Source: an uncultured Rhodospirillales bacterium
Lineage (GTDB): Bacteria > Pseudomonadota > Alphaproteobacteria > Rhodospirillales > 2-02-FULL-58-16
Direction of reading: 5' to 3'
DNA length: 13,499 bases
Assembly: GCA_913053795.1 (NCBI GenBank)
Contig: CAJXGZ010000032.1
Coordinates: 1 to 13,499, forward strand
The notes below the pieces were generated by a model. It was not told where the DNA came from. It saw only the letters and a program-made list of their open reading frames with translations, and did no database searches. Position numbers and translations under genes: made by a program. This document shows, in pieces, positions 1-7,648 of the stretch (position 1 is the stretch's first letter; every line of letters begins with the position of its first letter).

Positions 1-681
1 CACCGAGGCCGCCAATTCGGGCAGCGACGTGCCGAAGGCGATCAGCGTCAGCCCGATCACTTCCTCGGAAACCCCCGCCTCGCGGGCGATAATGACGCCC
101 CCTTCGACCAGAATTTCGGCGCCGTAGAGAACGCCTCCCAGCCCGGCGAGCAGGACGCCCCACCCGATCCACGCGTTGTCGGGAAGGTCCATGTATTCTT
201 CCGCTTCCTTGACGTGGAATTGCGCGGCTTCGTCGGCGCCGTGGGTCTCGCGCCAATAGGAATAGCCGAGGAAAGAGAAAAATGCGGCAAGCAGCGCCAA
301 TCCGCTCCAGGTGGATATTTCGCCAAGCCAGCACAGGCCGGCGAACAGGATGCTGCCGGCCAGCAACACCGCTCCATCGTACACCAGCGCGCCGGAGGTG
401 GTGGCGATGGGCGCGATCAATCCGGCGGTCCCCAGAATCAGAAGCACGTTGGCGATGTTGCTTCCCACCACATTGCCCAGCGCCAACGCTTGCGAGTTGG
501 AGAGGGCGGCGTTTAGGCTCACCATCAGTTCCGGCGCCGAGGTGCCGAAGGCGATCACGGTCATGCCGATGACCAACGGCGAGATGTTCATTCTGTTGGC
601 CACCGCCACGGCGCCGCGAACCAGAAATTCGGCGCCGCCAAGCAGCAGAACGAACCCGGCGATGACTTGAAAATACACCAT
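1..681 (-). CDS. Calcium/sodium antiporter, CaCA family (3' end beyond window)
   Basis: This is the N-terminal 227 residues of a polytopic inner-membrane cation/Ca2+ exchanger; the gene continues past position 1. Seen: the start reads MVYFQVIAGFVLLLGGAEFL. The first alpha-repeat carries AFGTSAPEL at about residues 44-52, followed by LGNVVGSNIANVLLILG. The second repeat carries AFGTSLPEL at about 215-223, at the left edge. The GTSxPEL signatures in two inverted repeats are the ion-binding elements of the family. A hydrophilic loop (about residues 123-150, rich in E and D) separates the two halves. Family members are usually about 310-330 residues, so roughly a third is missing. The ATG at 681 has no clear Shine-Dalgarno sequence. 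It lies 20 nt after the rppH stop, so it is probably the distal gene of the same operon. The ion specificity (Ca2+/Na+ or K+) is inferred from the family only. Confidence 0.9.
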   Translation of the reverse strand, partial: MVYFQVIAGFVLLLGGAEFLVRGAVAVANRMNISPLVIGMTVIAFGTSAPELMVSLNAALSNSQALALGNVVGSNIANVLLILGTAGLIAPIATTSGALVYDGAVLLAGSILFAGLCWLGEISTWSGLALLAAFFSFLGYSYWRETHGADEAAQFHVKEAEEYMDLPDNAWIGWGVLLAGLGGVLYGAEILVEGGVIIAREAGVSEEVIGLTLIAFGTSLPELAASV

Positions 682-701
682 AAGCGGATAATAAACGAAC
701 G

Positions 702-1199
702 CTAGCCGTCGGCAAGGCCGCTGAATTCGGCGACGATTTTTTCGTAAAGTCCGCGTTTGAAAGGGATGACGAGTGACGGCAGATCCTCAATATCCACCCA
801 CTTCCATAGGCTGAATTCAGGATGTTCGTGAGCGTTCAGGTCGATGTCGCTGTCGTCTCCGGTGAATTTCAGGGCGAACCATTTCTGCTTTTGGCCGCGG
901 TGCTTGCCTTTCCAGACGGTTCCGACCAGTTCATCGGGAAGGTCGTAAGTCAGCCAAGCGGAGCCCTTGCCGATAATTTGGCACTTGTCGGTTCCGATTT
1001 CTTCGGCCAGCTCTCTCAACACCGCTTCTTTCGGTTTTTCGCCCCTGTCGATTCCGCCTTGGGGCATCTGCCAGTGCTTGCCGGGATTATCCAGGCGCAT
1101 GGCGACGAAAACCTTGCCTTGGTCGCTGAATAGAACGGCGCCGACGCCCTTGCGGTATGACAGTTTTTTTTTCTTTGTTTTCAACGTCTTGGATTTCAT
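702..1199 (-). CDS. rppH: RNA pyrophosphohydrolase (Nudix)
   Basis: Cytoplasmic Nudix hydrolase that removes pyrophosphate from the 5' triphosphate end of mRNA and so triggers RNase E-dependent decay. Seen: 165 residues, close to family length. The full Nudix box GX5EX7REUXEEXG lies at residues 48-69 (GGIDRGEKPKEAVLRELAEE then IGT), with catalytic/metal glutamates at 66 and 67. The fold begins at YRKGVGAVLF, and W43-QMPQGG is the typical RppH lead-in to the Nudix box. The C-terminus has the RppH-like VDIEDLPSLVIPFKRGLYEKIV. The N-terminus is Lys-rich (KSKTLKTKKKK). The ATG overlaps the upstream deacetylase stop as ATGA, which supports this start and suggests coupling. An ApaH/NudH-type dinucleoside polyphosphate hydrolase is the alternative name for the same family. 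Confidence 0.95.
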   Translation of the reverse strand: MKSKTLKTKKKKLSYRKGVGAVLFSDQGKVFVAMRLDNPGKHWQMPQGGIDRGEKPKEAVLRELAEEIGTDKCQIIGKGSAWLTYDLPDELVGTVWKGKHRGQKQKWFALKFTGDDSDIDLNAHEHPEFSLWKWVDIEDLPSLVIPFKRGLYEKIVAEFSGLADG

Positions 1200-2566
1200 G
1201 GCGCGATTTGTCTGTCGGCGATGGCGGTTATGGGGGCCAGGGCGAGGTTCTTGCTTTTGAGGGTGGCGATCCAGGCGGAGAGGCGAATGATGGTGGATGG
1301 GTTGGGCTCGGCGAAAGCGACGGCGACGGCGTTCTCGCGGGCGATTCCCTCCAACTTGACCAACTGCGCGTCTATGGCGGCCTTGGACGGGTCCTTGTCC
1401 AAAAACAAATCGTTGACGGCGCGGGGAAGGGAAATTTCAGTGGCGATTTTGGGCGCCAGAGATTTCGGATCGGCGCCGCCGTCGATCAGCATCAGCCCTC
1501 GATTCTTGATGGCGTTAAGGATGGGCCGAAGGCTTTTCTCATAAAGGCTGAAACCGGATCCCATGGTGGAGGCGACGCCAACGTAGCCGGTTATCCGGCT
1601 CAGGATATAGTCCAGGCGCTCTAGGTTCTGCGTCGGCTTAAGCGTGGTCATCATGGCCAGGGGGCCGGGGTCGTGGACGGGAAACTTGGCGGACTCCATG
1701 GGAAGAGACATAAGAATTTCATGTCCCGCCTTGCGCGCCGCCTCGCTCCAGAGGGCGTAATCCTTAACATTGGCGTCAAAGGCGAGGGTGACGGCGCCGG
1801 GAAGACGCTTGATGGCGGCCTCGGTGGCGGCGGCGCTTAAACCCATTCCGGTAACGACGATGGCGATGCGCGGGAAGTCTCCCGGCGCATCAAAGGGACG
1901 CGAATAGACCCGCCAAGGCTTGCGTCCGTCATCGCTGATCTTGGGAAGGGGGCCTTGGGGGCTGGCCTCGACCAATTCATCGTCGGGGGCCTTTGATAGG
2001 GGCGCGCCGGAGGTTGCTTCGGGCGCGCCCTTGAACGAATCCCGCGTCACCAAGGTCACCATCACGCTTGAATTGGGTCCCTGAAAGGCGCCGGGCGAGC
2101 CCGTTTCCGGCGCGTTTCCGGCGAATTGCCCTTGCGGCTGCGTCAGAAAACCATCGGCAGGGAACGATGAAGAGCCCCTGGGCGGCAGCTTCTGGACGAC
2201 CTTTGCGCCGCTGGATATCTCGACAATGACATAGTCGGCGTCGCTTGGCGTTTTCGCTGTCTGAGCGCTTTCCTCGCCGTCCGCCAGCAACCATGCGCCA
2301 CCGGCGATGACCGCCAGCACGGCCACGGCGCCGCCGGCGGCCATAAGCGCCAAGCGCTTATCTTCTTTAAGCTTGGCGATTAAGCCGCCAATTTTCAGCT
2401 TGGCGATTAAGCCGCCAAACCTGGAGGCGTCTTCCTCGCCGTTTTCCTTCTCCTCGCCGTTCTCTTCTTTCTCGCCGTTCTCCTCGTCTTCGGAATCATC
2501 ATCCTTGCCGTCATCTAAGTCCTTCTTGCCTTTTGAGAAGAAATTGAGGTTCAGAGGGAATTTCAC
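1196..2566 (-). CDS. Divergent polysaccharide deacetylase (YibQ/DUF610 type), likely catalytically degenerate
   Basis: About 456 residues from a GTG start at 2566. Layout: acidic/Lys low-complexity cytoplasmic stretch (about residues 18-47), one membrane helix (about 72-95), a Pro/Gly/Ser-rich periplasmic linker, then a deacetylase-like domain (about 217-456). Landmarks: FPRIAIVVTGMGLS at 231-244, GHEILMSLPMES at 281-292, the STMGS block at 333-337 and MLIDGG at 359-364. In YibQ-type proteins the first strand normally carries an Asp-Asp pair and the MGS block is preceded by a His. Here these read VVTGMG and STMGS, so metal-dependent deacetylation is doubtful. The family sits next to envC/ctpA and is thought to act on the envelope; its role is unknown. 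Start: GTG at 2566 has AGG 7 nt upstream. An in-frame TTG at 2602 would add 12 residues encoded by a 15-bp tandem repeat but has no Shine-Dalgarno. It ends in an ATGA overlap with rppH. Confidence 0.88.
   Translation of the reverse strand: MKFPLNLNFFSKGKKDLDDGKDDDSEDEENGEKEENGEEKENGEEDASRFGGLIAKLKIGGLIAKLKEDKRLALMAAGGAVAVLAVIAGGAWLLADGEESAQTAKTPSDADYVIVEISSGAKVVQKLPPRGSSSFPADGFLTQPQGQFAGNAPETGSPGAFQGPNSSVMVTLVTRDSFKGAPEATSGAPLSKAPDDELVEASPQGPLPKISDDGRKPWRVYSRPFDAPGDFPRIAIVVTGMGLSAAATEAAIKRLPGAVTLAFDANVKDYALWSEAARKAGHEILMSLPMESAKFPVHDPGPLAMMTTLKPTQNLERLDYILSRITGYVGVASTMGSGFSLYEKSLRPILNAIKNRGLMLIDGGADPKSLAPKIATEISLPRAVNDLFLDKDPSKAAIDAQLVKLEGIARENAVAVAFAEPNPSTIIRLSAWIATLKSKNLALAPITAIADRQIAP
2370..2418 (-). 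repeat. In-frame 27-bp period duplication in the deacetylase gene
   Basis: Two identical 22-bp stretches (2370-2391 and 2397-2418, beginning AGCTTGGCGATTAAGCCGCC on the plus strand) are separated by 5 bp. They encode the doubled peptide GGLIAKLK-IGGLIAKLK directly before the membrane helix. The adjacent acidic stretch (about 2427-2490) is also repetitive, with ENGE(E/K) units. Confidence 0.85.
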
Positions 2567-2596
2567 GCCAACACCTATTTGGCCAACACCTATTTG
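2567..2596 (-). repeat. Perfect 15-bp tandem duplication at the deacetylase start
   Basis: GCCAACACCTATTTG occurs twice head to tail (2567-2581 and 2582-2596, plus strand). Read on the minus strand each copy is CAAATAGGTGTTGGC and contains a TAGGTG element. The copy next to the GTG at 2566 places that element at Shine-Dalgarno distance. If translation instead begins at TTG 2602 the repeat encodes QIGVG twice. Confidence 0.9.
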
Positions 2597-2614
2597 AAAC
2601 AACCCGGAAAAACG

Positions 2615-3952
2615 TTAATTCGTGGCCGCTGGAAACATTTTTGAATACAGGGAAAGGCCGCGCAGGAGATCCAGAGCGCGCTCAAGTTGATAATCTTGCT
2701 TTTTCTCTTTCTTGTCTTCTTTCTTGCTCTTTTTCTTGGCGTCCCCGGGTTTCTTGTCTTTTTTGGTCTTGGTCTTGGTTTTGTCCTCGCCGCCGCCGTT
2801 ATCGTTTTCGAGCGCTCCCCGCAGATCCGCTTCGCGGCGGAGCTTTCTCTTTTCCAGGGGCTCGATGACGGCCTGTTCGACAGGGATGTCCGGTTTGATG
2901 CCCACCCCTTGTATGGAATTCCCCGACGGCGTGTAGTAACGCGCCGTGGTCAGCCGCATGGCGGCTCCGCCGGAAAGCGGAATAATGGTCTGCACCGACC
3001 CCTTGCCGAAGGATTTGGCGCCAAGAATGATGGCGCGGCGGTGATCCTGAAGGGCGCCGGCGACGATTTCCGAGGCGGACGCCGAGCCGCCGTTGATGAG
3101 AACCACGATCGGCAGGCCCTTCGCCAAGTCGCCGGGACGGGCGTTGTAGCGTTGCGTTTTGTCAAGGTCCCGTGATCGGGTGGAGACGATCTCGCCCTTG
3201 TCGAGGAAAGCGTCCGAAATGTTGACGGCTTGATCCAAAAGACCGCCGGGGTTGTTGCGCAAGTCAAGCACGATACCCTTTAGATCGTCGCCCAATTCCT
3301 TCATGAAGGCGCCCATGGCCTTTTTCACGCCCATATTCGACTGCTCGTTGAATGAGGTAATCCGCAGATAGCCGATTTTCCCCTCGATGCGCGAACGCAC
3401 CGAGGCGACCTTGACGATGGCGCGGGTGATGGTGACGTCAAAGGGTTTGCTTCCCTTGCGCAAGATCGTCAAAACAATGTCGCTGCCGACGCGGCCGCGC
3501 ATTTTCTCCACCGCCTCGGACAGGTTCATGCCTTGCACCGGGGCGCCGTCGAGATGGCTGACCAGATCGCCGGACTTGATCCCCGCGCGGAACGCAGGCG
3601 TGTCGTCGATAGGCGAGATCACCTTGACCAGCCCTTCCTCCATGGTGACCTGTATGCCCAGTCCTCCGAACTCTCCGCGGGTCTGTACTTGCATTTCCTT
3701 GAAGTTTTTTGGGGTCAGGTAGCTGGAGTGCGGATCCAGCGCCGTCAGCATGCCATTAATGGCGGATTCGATCAGTTCCTTGTCGGTGGGTTCTTCCACA
3801 TAGTCGGCGCGAACGCGTTCGAAGACGTCGCCAAACAGATTAAGAAGGCGAAAGGAATCGGAGTGATCGTTATTTTTCGTGTCTTCCGCCTTGGCGGGGG
3901 CCGTCAATAGGAAGCCCGTAAGAACGCTCGCCAGAATTTTTCTATACTTCAT
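2615..3952 (-). CDS. ctpA: S41 carboxy-terminal processing peptidase (CtpA)
   Basis: Periplasmic serine protease of 445 residues. A signal peptide covers residues 1-22 (hydrophobic LASVLTGFLL, cleavage after AKA). The S41 N-terminal region (ALDPHSSYLTP, 71-81) is followed by a PDZ domain at about 95-180 with the GLGI carboxylate-binding loop at 97-100, then the protease core with LDLRNNPGG at 229-237. The catalytic triad can be read from spacing: nucleophile Ser292 in GGSASASE, Lys317 in SFGKGS and Gln321, the same 25 and 4 residue steps as in CtpB-type enzymes. The C-terminus is TPSGNSIQG...GIKPDIPVE, then a Lys/Asp/Glu-rich disordered stretch (389-419) and a helical tail. The ATG overlaps the envC stop (ATGA), with AAGG 7 nt upstream. 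Substrates are not shown by sequence; the setting with envC suggests control of peptidoglycan hydrolases. Confidence 0.95.
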   Translation of the reverse strand: MKYRKILASVLTGFLLTAPAKAEDTKNNDHSDSFRLLNLFGDVFERVRADYVEEPTDKELIESAINGMLTALDPHSSYLTPKNFKEMQVQTRGEFGGLGIQVTMEEGLVKVISPIDDTPAFRAGIKSGDLVSHLDGAPVQGMNLSEAVEKMRGRVGSDIVLTILRKGSKPFDVTITRAIVKVASVRSRIEGKIGYLRITSFNEQSNMGVKKAMGAFMKELGDDLKGIVLDLRNNPGGLLDQAVNISDAFLDKGEIVSTRSRDLDKTQRYNARPGDLAKGLPIVVLINGGSASASEIVAGALQDHRRAIILGAKSFGKGSVQTIIPLSGGAAMRLTTARYYTPSGNSIQGVGIKPDIPVEQAVIEPLEKRKLRREADLRGALENDNGGGEDKTKTKTKKDKKPGDAKKKSKKEDKKEKKQDYQLERALDLLRGLSLYSKMFPAATN

Positions 3953-5271
3953 CCGCTTACCTTACTTTTTCGCGCCGAGAGCCACGGCAGAGGATTGATG
4001 GGCCGGCCGTTTCGGCGCAGTTCAACATACAAAGTGGGAGCGCCGCCATCGGCGTCTCCCATAATTCCAACAGGTTCTCCGCCCAGCACACGTTGTCCGG
4101 TCTCGCCGTCGATGCGCTCCAAGCCTGCAAGGAGCGTATGATATCCTTCGCTGTGTTCGATGATCAAGAGTTGCCCGTAGCCGCGGAATTCTCCGGCGAA
4201 AACAACCCGTCCCTCGAATGGCGCCACCACCTGGGCGCCGGCGCGCGTTTCTATGGTGATGCCTTTACGGGTGAGGCCGGTTTTTGTGGCCTGTCCATAA
4301 TATCCGGAAAGGGACCCCACCACGGGATAGGGAAGGGCGCCCTTGGCCTTGCGTATGGAGGCGCCCAGGGGAACGCCAGGGGGAATGGAAGGCTTAATTG
4401 TGGGGGGTGGTTTTTGAACGGCGGGCGGGAACTTCAGCGCCTTGCCGGGCGACCGGGGCGGCTTTTTCATTGCGCGCATCTGGGTGCGCATCTGGACGCG
4501 TTTCCGGGTGCGTTTCCGGGCGCGCTTCTGATTTTCCTTTTTCAGGCGCGACAGCAAATCGCGCAAGCTATCCGCCTGGCCCGCCAGAGCCAGCGTCCAT
4601 TTCGCTACTTTGCGGCGTTCGCTCTCGGTTTGTTGACTGAGTTTGGACTTGCGGTTGAGCAGACCGTTCATCCTGGCGCGTTGTTTGGTTATTTCGCCGA
4701 TGGACGCCGAAAGTTCAGTGCGCCGTTTGAAGGACTCATTGCGCGTTCGCGCCAACTCAGCGAGTTCAAGGCGTAGCTTTTTCGCGCGCCGCTCGATCAT
4801 CGGCGCCGCCGCGCGCAGAAGTATGGCGCTTCGCACCGTGTCGGATGGACTTAGGGGTTGAACGAAAAGAGCCTCGGGAGGCCGCCGGGCCATGCGCTGT
4901 AAAGCCGCCAGCACGTTGACGAACTGGCCCTGGCTTAAGCTTAGAGTGACGTTCTTTTCTTTTTCCTCTTGATCCAATTCGGAGATTCGCTTCTCCAGCC
5001 ATGTGATGTCAGCCTCGTATTTTTGGATGGCTTTGGCGGCGGTTATGGATTCTTGGCGCAACTGGTCAATGTCGCTTTTCACCTTTTTAGCTTTGCGCCT
5101 GAGTTTCCGGTCTTCTTTGCGCCTCTCTTCAAGAGAGCGCTCCACTTTCTCCAGCCGCGCCCCGGCGTCGGCTTTCTTGCCTTTAGCCCCGGCCGCCGGC
5201 GCCGCCGCCATAAGCAACGGCGCAAGCGCCAAGCCAAATAACGCCGCGCTGAAACGGCGCGTCCCCAACAT
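3949..5271 (-). CDS. envC: Murein hydrolase activator EnvC (coiled coil plus degenerate LytM domain)
   Basis: Exported protein of 440 residues. Signal peptide about 1-28 (LFGLALAPLLMAAAPAAGA). Two charged coiled-coil stretches lie at about 38-108 and 155-250, followed by an Arg/Lys/Met repeat linker (about 250-270), a Pro-rich linker (271-300) and a LytM (M23-like) domain at about 313-432. The LytM metal ligands are absent: the HxxxD position reads RKGIT (335-339) and the HxH position reads LYVEL (414-418). E. coli EnvC is degenerate at the same places and activates the AmiA/AmiB amidases rather than cutting glycan peptides itself. The closing PINPLPWL matches the EnvC family. Inferred role: periplasmic activator of a septal N-acetylmuramoyl-L-alanine amidase, with FtsEX as expected partner (not in this window). 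The start lies 1 nt after the gpmI stop; the stop overlaps ctpA. Confidence 0.93.
   Translation of the reverse strand: MLGTRRFSAALFGLALAPLLMAAAPAAGAKGKKADAGARLEKVERSLEERRKEDRKLRRKAKKVKSDIDQLRQESITAAKAIQKYEADITWLEKRISELDQEEKEKNVTLSLSQGQFVNVLAALQRMARRPPEALFVQPLSPSDTVRSAILLRAAAPMIERRAKKLRLELAELARTRNESFKRRTELSASIGEITKQRARMNGLLNRKSKLSQQTESERRKVAKWTLALAGQADSLRDLLSRLKKENQKRARKRTRKRVQMRTQMRAMKKPPRSPGKALKFPPAVQKPPPTIKPSIPPGVPLGASIRKAKGALPYPVVGSLSGYYGQATKTGLTRKGITIETRAGAQVVAPFEGRVVFAGEFRGYGQLLIIEHSEGYHTLLAGLERIDGETGQRVLGGEPVGIMGDADGGAPTLYVELRRNGRPINPLPWLSARKSKVSG
4474..4533 (-). repeat. Five 12-bp coding tandem units in the envC linker
   Basis: On the plus strand five consecutive 12-mers are related: GCGCATCTGGGT, GCGCATCTGGAC, GCGTTTCCGGGT, GCGTTTCCGGGC and the decayed GCGCTTCTGATT. 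In the protein they give four-residue units ARKR, TRKR, VQMR, TQMR between the coiled coil and the Pro-rich linker, so length changes here would be tolerated. Confidence 0.8.
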
Positions 5272-5272
5272 C

Positions 5273-6853
5273 CTATTCGGCGGCGACGCTTTGGGCGCCG
5301 CTCTCCACGATTAGTGACCGGCCGGTCATTTCGTCGGGTTGGGGAAGGTTCATCAGCCGGAGTATGGTTGGCGCCACGTCGGCGAGGCGTCCGTCGCGGA
5401 GTTCGCAGTGCGGTCCGTTGATCAGAAGCGCCGGCGCCCGGTTCAGGGTGTGGGCGGTATGGGGTTGGCCGTTGCCGTGATCCGCCATCATCTCGCAGTT
5501 GCCATGGTCGGCGGTGACCAGCGCCGCGCCGCCCGCCTTCCTTACCGCGAACTCCAGACGGCCCAGGCAAAGGTCCACGGTTTCCGCCGCTTTGATGGCG
5601 GCGTCCAGGAAGCCGGTGTGTCCGACCATGTCGCCATTAGCGTAATTGACGACGATAAGATCAAAGCGGCCAGACAAGATGGCTTCGACCAGCCTGTCGG
5701 TTACTTCGACGGCCGACATCTCCGGCTGCAAATCGTAGGTGGCGACCCTGGGCGACGGCGCCAGAATGCGCTCTTCGCCGGGGAACACACTCTCCCGCCC
5801 GCCGTTAAAAAAGAAGGTGACGTGCGCATATTTCTCGGTCTCGGCGATGCGAAGCTGTTTTAAACCGGCGTTTGCGGCCACCTCGCCCAAAACGTTGTTC
5901 AACTGGTGGGGCGGAAACAGGCTTTCGTAGAATTCCTCCAATTTCAGGGAGTACCGGGTCATGCCGACGCGGGCCGAGAACTTTAAGCGGCGGGGACGCG
6001 CAAACGCGTCAAATGATTCGTCCGCCAAGGCGTGGAGCAACTCGCGGGCCCTGTCGGCGCGGAAGTTGGCGTGAAGGACGCCGTCGCCGTTTTGCATCCC
6101 CCGGTAGCCCCCAATCACCGACGGCGCCATGAACTCGTCGCCGAGGCCCATGTGGTAGCTGTTGAGTATAGCCGTCACGGGATCGGGCGCGGTGACGCCT
6201 TCCGCCTCGCACACCGCCAGGTAGGCTTTCTCTATGCGGCGCCAGCGCCTGTCCCGGTCCATGCCGTAGTAGCGTCCGCCAACCGTGGCGACGGCGACGT
6301 TTGGCGCGCCGGCGACGTCGGCGAGGAACTTCTCCATGTAGCCCTCGGCGCTTCTGGGCGGCGTGTCGCGTCCGTCGAGGAAGGCGTGGACGGCGACCGC
6401 AACGCCGGCGCCGCCGATGACGCGCGCCAGTTCCGCCATATGGTCCTGGTGGGAATGCACCCCGCCCGGCGACAGCAGACCCATCAGGTGGCAAACGCCG
6501 CCGCTTTCCTTCAAGCTTTCAATCAGGCCCGCCAAAGCCGGCCGCGAGGCCAGCTTGCCCTCGGTAATGGCTTTGTTGATTCGCGGCAGGTCCTGCTGGA
6601 CGATGCGTCCGGCGCCTAAGTTCATGTGTCCGACTTCGGAATTTCCCATTTGCCCTTCGGGAAGCCCCACCTCGCCGCCGGAGGCGTCCAGGGCGGCGTT
6701 GGGACAGTCCCGCATGAAGCGGTCCCAGTTGGGGGTGTGGCCGAGGGCGATGGCGTTGTCGTCGTTTTCGACGCCGACGCCCCAACCGTCGAGAATGCAG
6801 AGAACGGTGGGCCGGGGGCGGCTGTCGGGGTCGTGGTTGTTAGCCATAGTCAT
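5273..6853 (-). CDS. gpmI: 2,3-bisphosphoglycerate-independent phosphoglycerate mutase
   Basis: Cytoplasmic glycolytic/gluconeogenic enzyme that interconverts 3- and 2-phosphoglycerate using Mn2+ and a phosphoserine intermediate. Seen: 526 residues, the usual length. Phosphatase-domain metal site at LDGWG (Asp22), nucleophile Ser72 in GNSEVGHMNLGAGRIV, transferase insert with HAFLDGRDTPPRSA (156-169) and GGRYYGMDRDRRW (192-204), then metal ligands in NYANGDMVGHTG (Asp408, His412), TADHGN (Asp449, His450) and the HTAHT block (465-469). The C-terminus has the expected DVAPTIL and PQPDEMTGRSL. No key residue is missing. The ATG at 6853 and an ATG two codons later (6847) are both possible starts; a GAGGGA lies too far upstream (17 nt) to decide. 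The gap to rlmH is 61 bp, the largest in the operon, and could hold a secondary promoter. It is followed 1 nt later by envC. Confidence 0.96.
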   Translation of the reverse strand: MTMANNHDPDSRPRPTVLCILDGWGVGVENDDNAIALGHTPNWDRFMRDCPNAALDASGGEVGLPEGQMGNSEVGHMNLGAGRIVQQDLPRINKAITEGKLASRPALAGLIESLKESGGVCHLMGLLSPGGVHSHQDHMAELARVIGGAGVAVAVHAFLDGRDTPPRSAEGYMEKFLADVAGAPNVAVATVGGRYYGMDRDRRWRRIEKAYLAVCEAEGVTAPDPVTAILNSYHMGLGDEFMAPSVIGGYRGMQNGDGVLHANFRADRARELLHALADESFDAFARPRRLKFSARVGMTRYSLKLEEFYESLFPPHQLNNVLGEVAANAGLKQLRIAETEKYAHVTFFFNGGRESVFPGEERILAPSPRVATYDLQPEMSAVEVTDRLVEAILSGRFDLIVVNYANGDMVGHTGFLDAAIKAAETVDLCLGRLEFAVRKAGGAALVTADHGNCEMMADHGNGQPHTAHTLNRAPALLINGPHCELRDGRLADVAPTILRLMNLPQPDEMTGRSLIVESGAQSVAAE

Positions 6854-6914
6854 TATATAGTCCGCTACGCTCCCTCAAATGCAACATTATTCAGTGGCCT
6901 ATTCCTGGGGGGGC

Positions 6915-7334
6915 CTATTGGCGGTGATAGGGGTGCCCGGAGAGGATGCACTGGGCGCGGTAGAGCTGCTCCGCCAGCATGCCCCGCGCCAGCAAGTGGG
7001 GCCAGGTCATGGAGCCCAGCGAGAGCACAAGGCCGGCGCCTTTCAAAACGCCCTCGTCCAAGCCGTCGTCGCCGCCGATCAGGAAGGCCAGGTCGCGGCC
7101 GCCAAGGCCGCGCCATTCCCCGATTTTCGCGGCCAGGGCTCTGCTTGACAACGCCTTTCCTTTTTCATCAAGCGCCGCCACCAGGGCGCCCTTGGGGATG
7201 GCGGCCCGCAAGGCGCGCGAATCCCGCGCCTCCTTGAGTAACGGCTTAGGATTGATCCGTTCGGCGTAGCGTTCGTACAGGTCGCGCTCGGGCCCCGGTC
7301 TGAAGCGCCCGCCGGCTATGATATGGATGCGCAT
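6915..7334 (-). CDS. rlmH: 23S rRNA (pseudouridine-1915-N3) methyltransferase RlmH
   Basis: SPOUT-class methyltransferase that uses SAM to methylate pseudouridine 1915 in helix 69 of 23S rRNA on assembled 70S ribosomes. Seen: 139 residues starting MRIHIIAGGRF, with LVAALDEKGKALSS (51-64), the SAM-knot segment FLIGGDDGLDEG (84-95; commonly FLIGGPEG) and the family C-terminus LSLGSMTWPHLLARGMLAEQ (104-123) to ILSGHPYHRQ. It is somewhat shorter than the about 155-residue E. coli protein, mainly in the N-terminal half. The ATG at 7334 lies inside the end of rsfS (19-bp overlap). An ATG 7 codons upstream (7355) would add an Arg-rich MGRRRRK and is less likely. Confidence 0.94.
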   Translation of the reverse strand: MRIHIIAGGRFRPGPERDLYERYAERINPKPLLKEARDSRALRAAIPKGALVAALDEKGKALSSRALAAKIGEWRGLGGRDLAFLIGGDDGLDEGVLKGAGLVLSLGSMTWPHLLARGMLAEQLYRAQCILSGHPYHRQ

Positions 7335-7648
7335 TTTTCGCCGGCGCCGCCCCACAGCTTCTCCAGGTTATAGAACTCGCGGATCTCGGGGCGGAAGAGG
7401 TGAACCACGATGTCCCCGGCGTCGATCAGAACCCAGTCGCACAGCGTATTTCCCTCGATGGAGACTCGATGGGCGCCGCTGGCCTTGATTTTTTGGCGGA
7501 GATTTTCGGTCATGGCGTTGATATGGCGCTGAGAGGTTCCGCTGGCGATCACCATGTAGTCGGCGAAGTCCGTCTTTCCGCCGAGGTCGATAACACGGAT
7601 GTCTTTCGCCTTGTCGTCTTCGAGGGACGCCTCAGTCAATTTCAGCAA
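7316..7648 (-). CDS. rsfS: Ribosomal silencing factor RsfS (Iojap family); N-terminus uncertain
   Basis: RsfS binds uL14 of the 50S subunit and blocks joining with 30S, lowering translation in stationary phase or starvation. Seen: 110 residues from TTG 7648, with DDKAKDIRVIDLGGKTDFAD, YMVIASGTSQRHINAM, GNTLCDWVLIDAGDIVVHLF and the closing FRPEIREFYNLEKLWGG. All these are standard for the family. The start is odd. Between the frame's upstream stop (minus-strand TAG near 7756-7758) and TTG 7648 there is no ATG, GTG or other TTG. An in-frame ATA at 7685-7687 sits 6 nt after AAAGGAG and would add 13 residues (ending PSAAE before LLKL). That gives an N-terminus more like other alphaproteobacterial RsfS proteins (recalled, not checked). 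It overlaps nadD upstream and rlmH downstream. Confidence 0.93.
   Translation of the reverse strand: MLKLTEASLEDDKAKDIRVIDLGGKTDFADYMVIASGTSQRHINAMTENLRQKIKASGAHRVSIEGNTLCDWVLIDAGDIVVHLFRPEIREFYNLEKLWGGAGEKCASIS

Noticed and set aside
57..377. Minus-strand 106-codon frame near the left edge
   Set aside because: It is in a different frame from the CaCA antiporter, whose two GTSxPEL repeats explain this DNA fully.
4093..4776. 227-codon plus-strand frame across envC
   Set aside because: Antisense shadow. EnvC on the other strand has a signal peptide, coiled coil and LytM domain.
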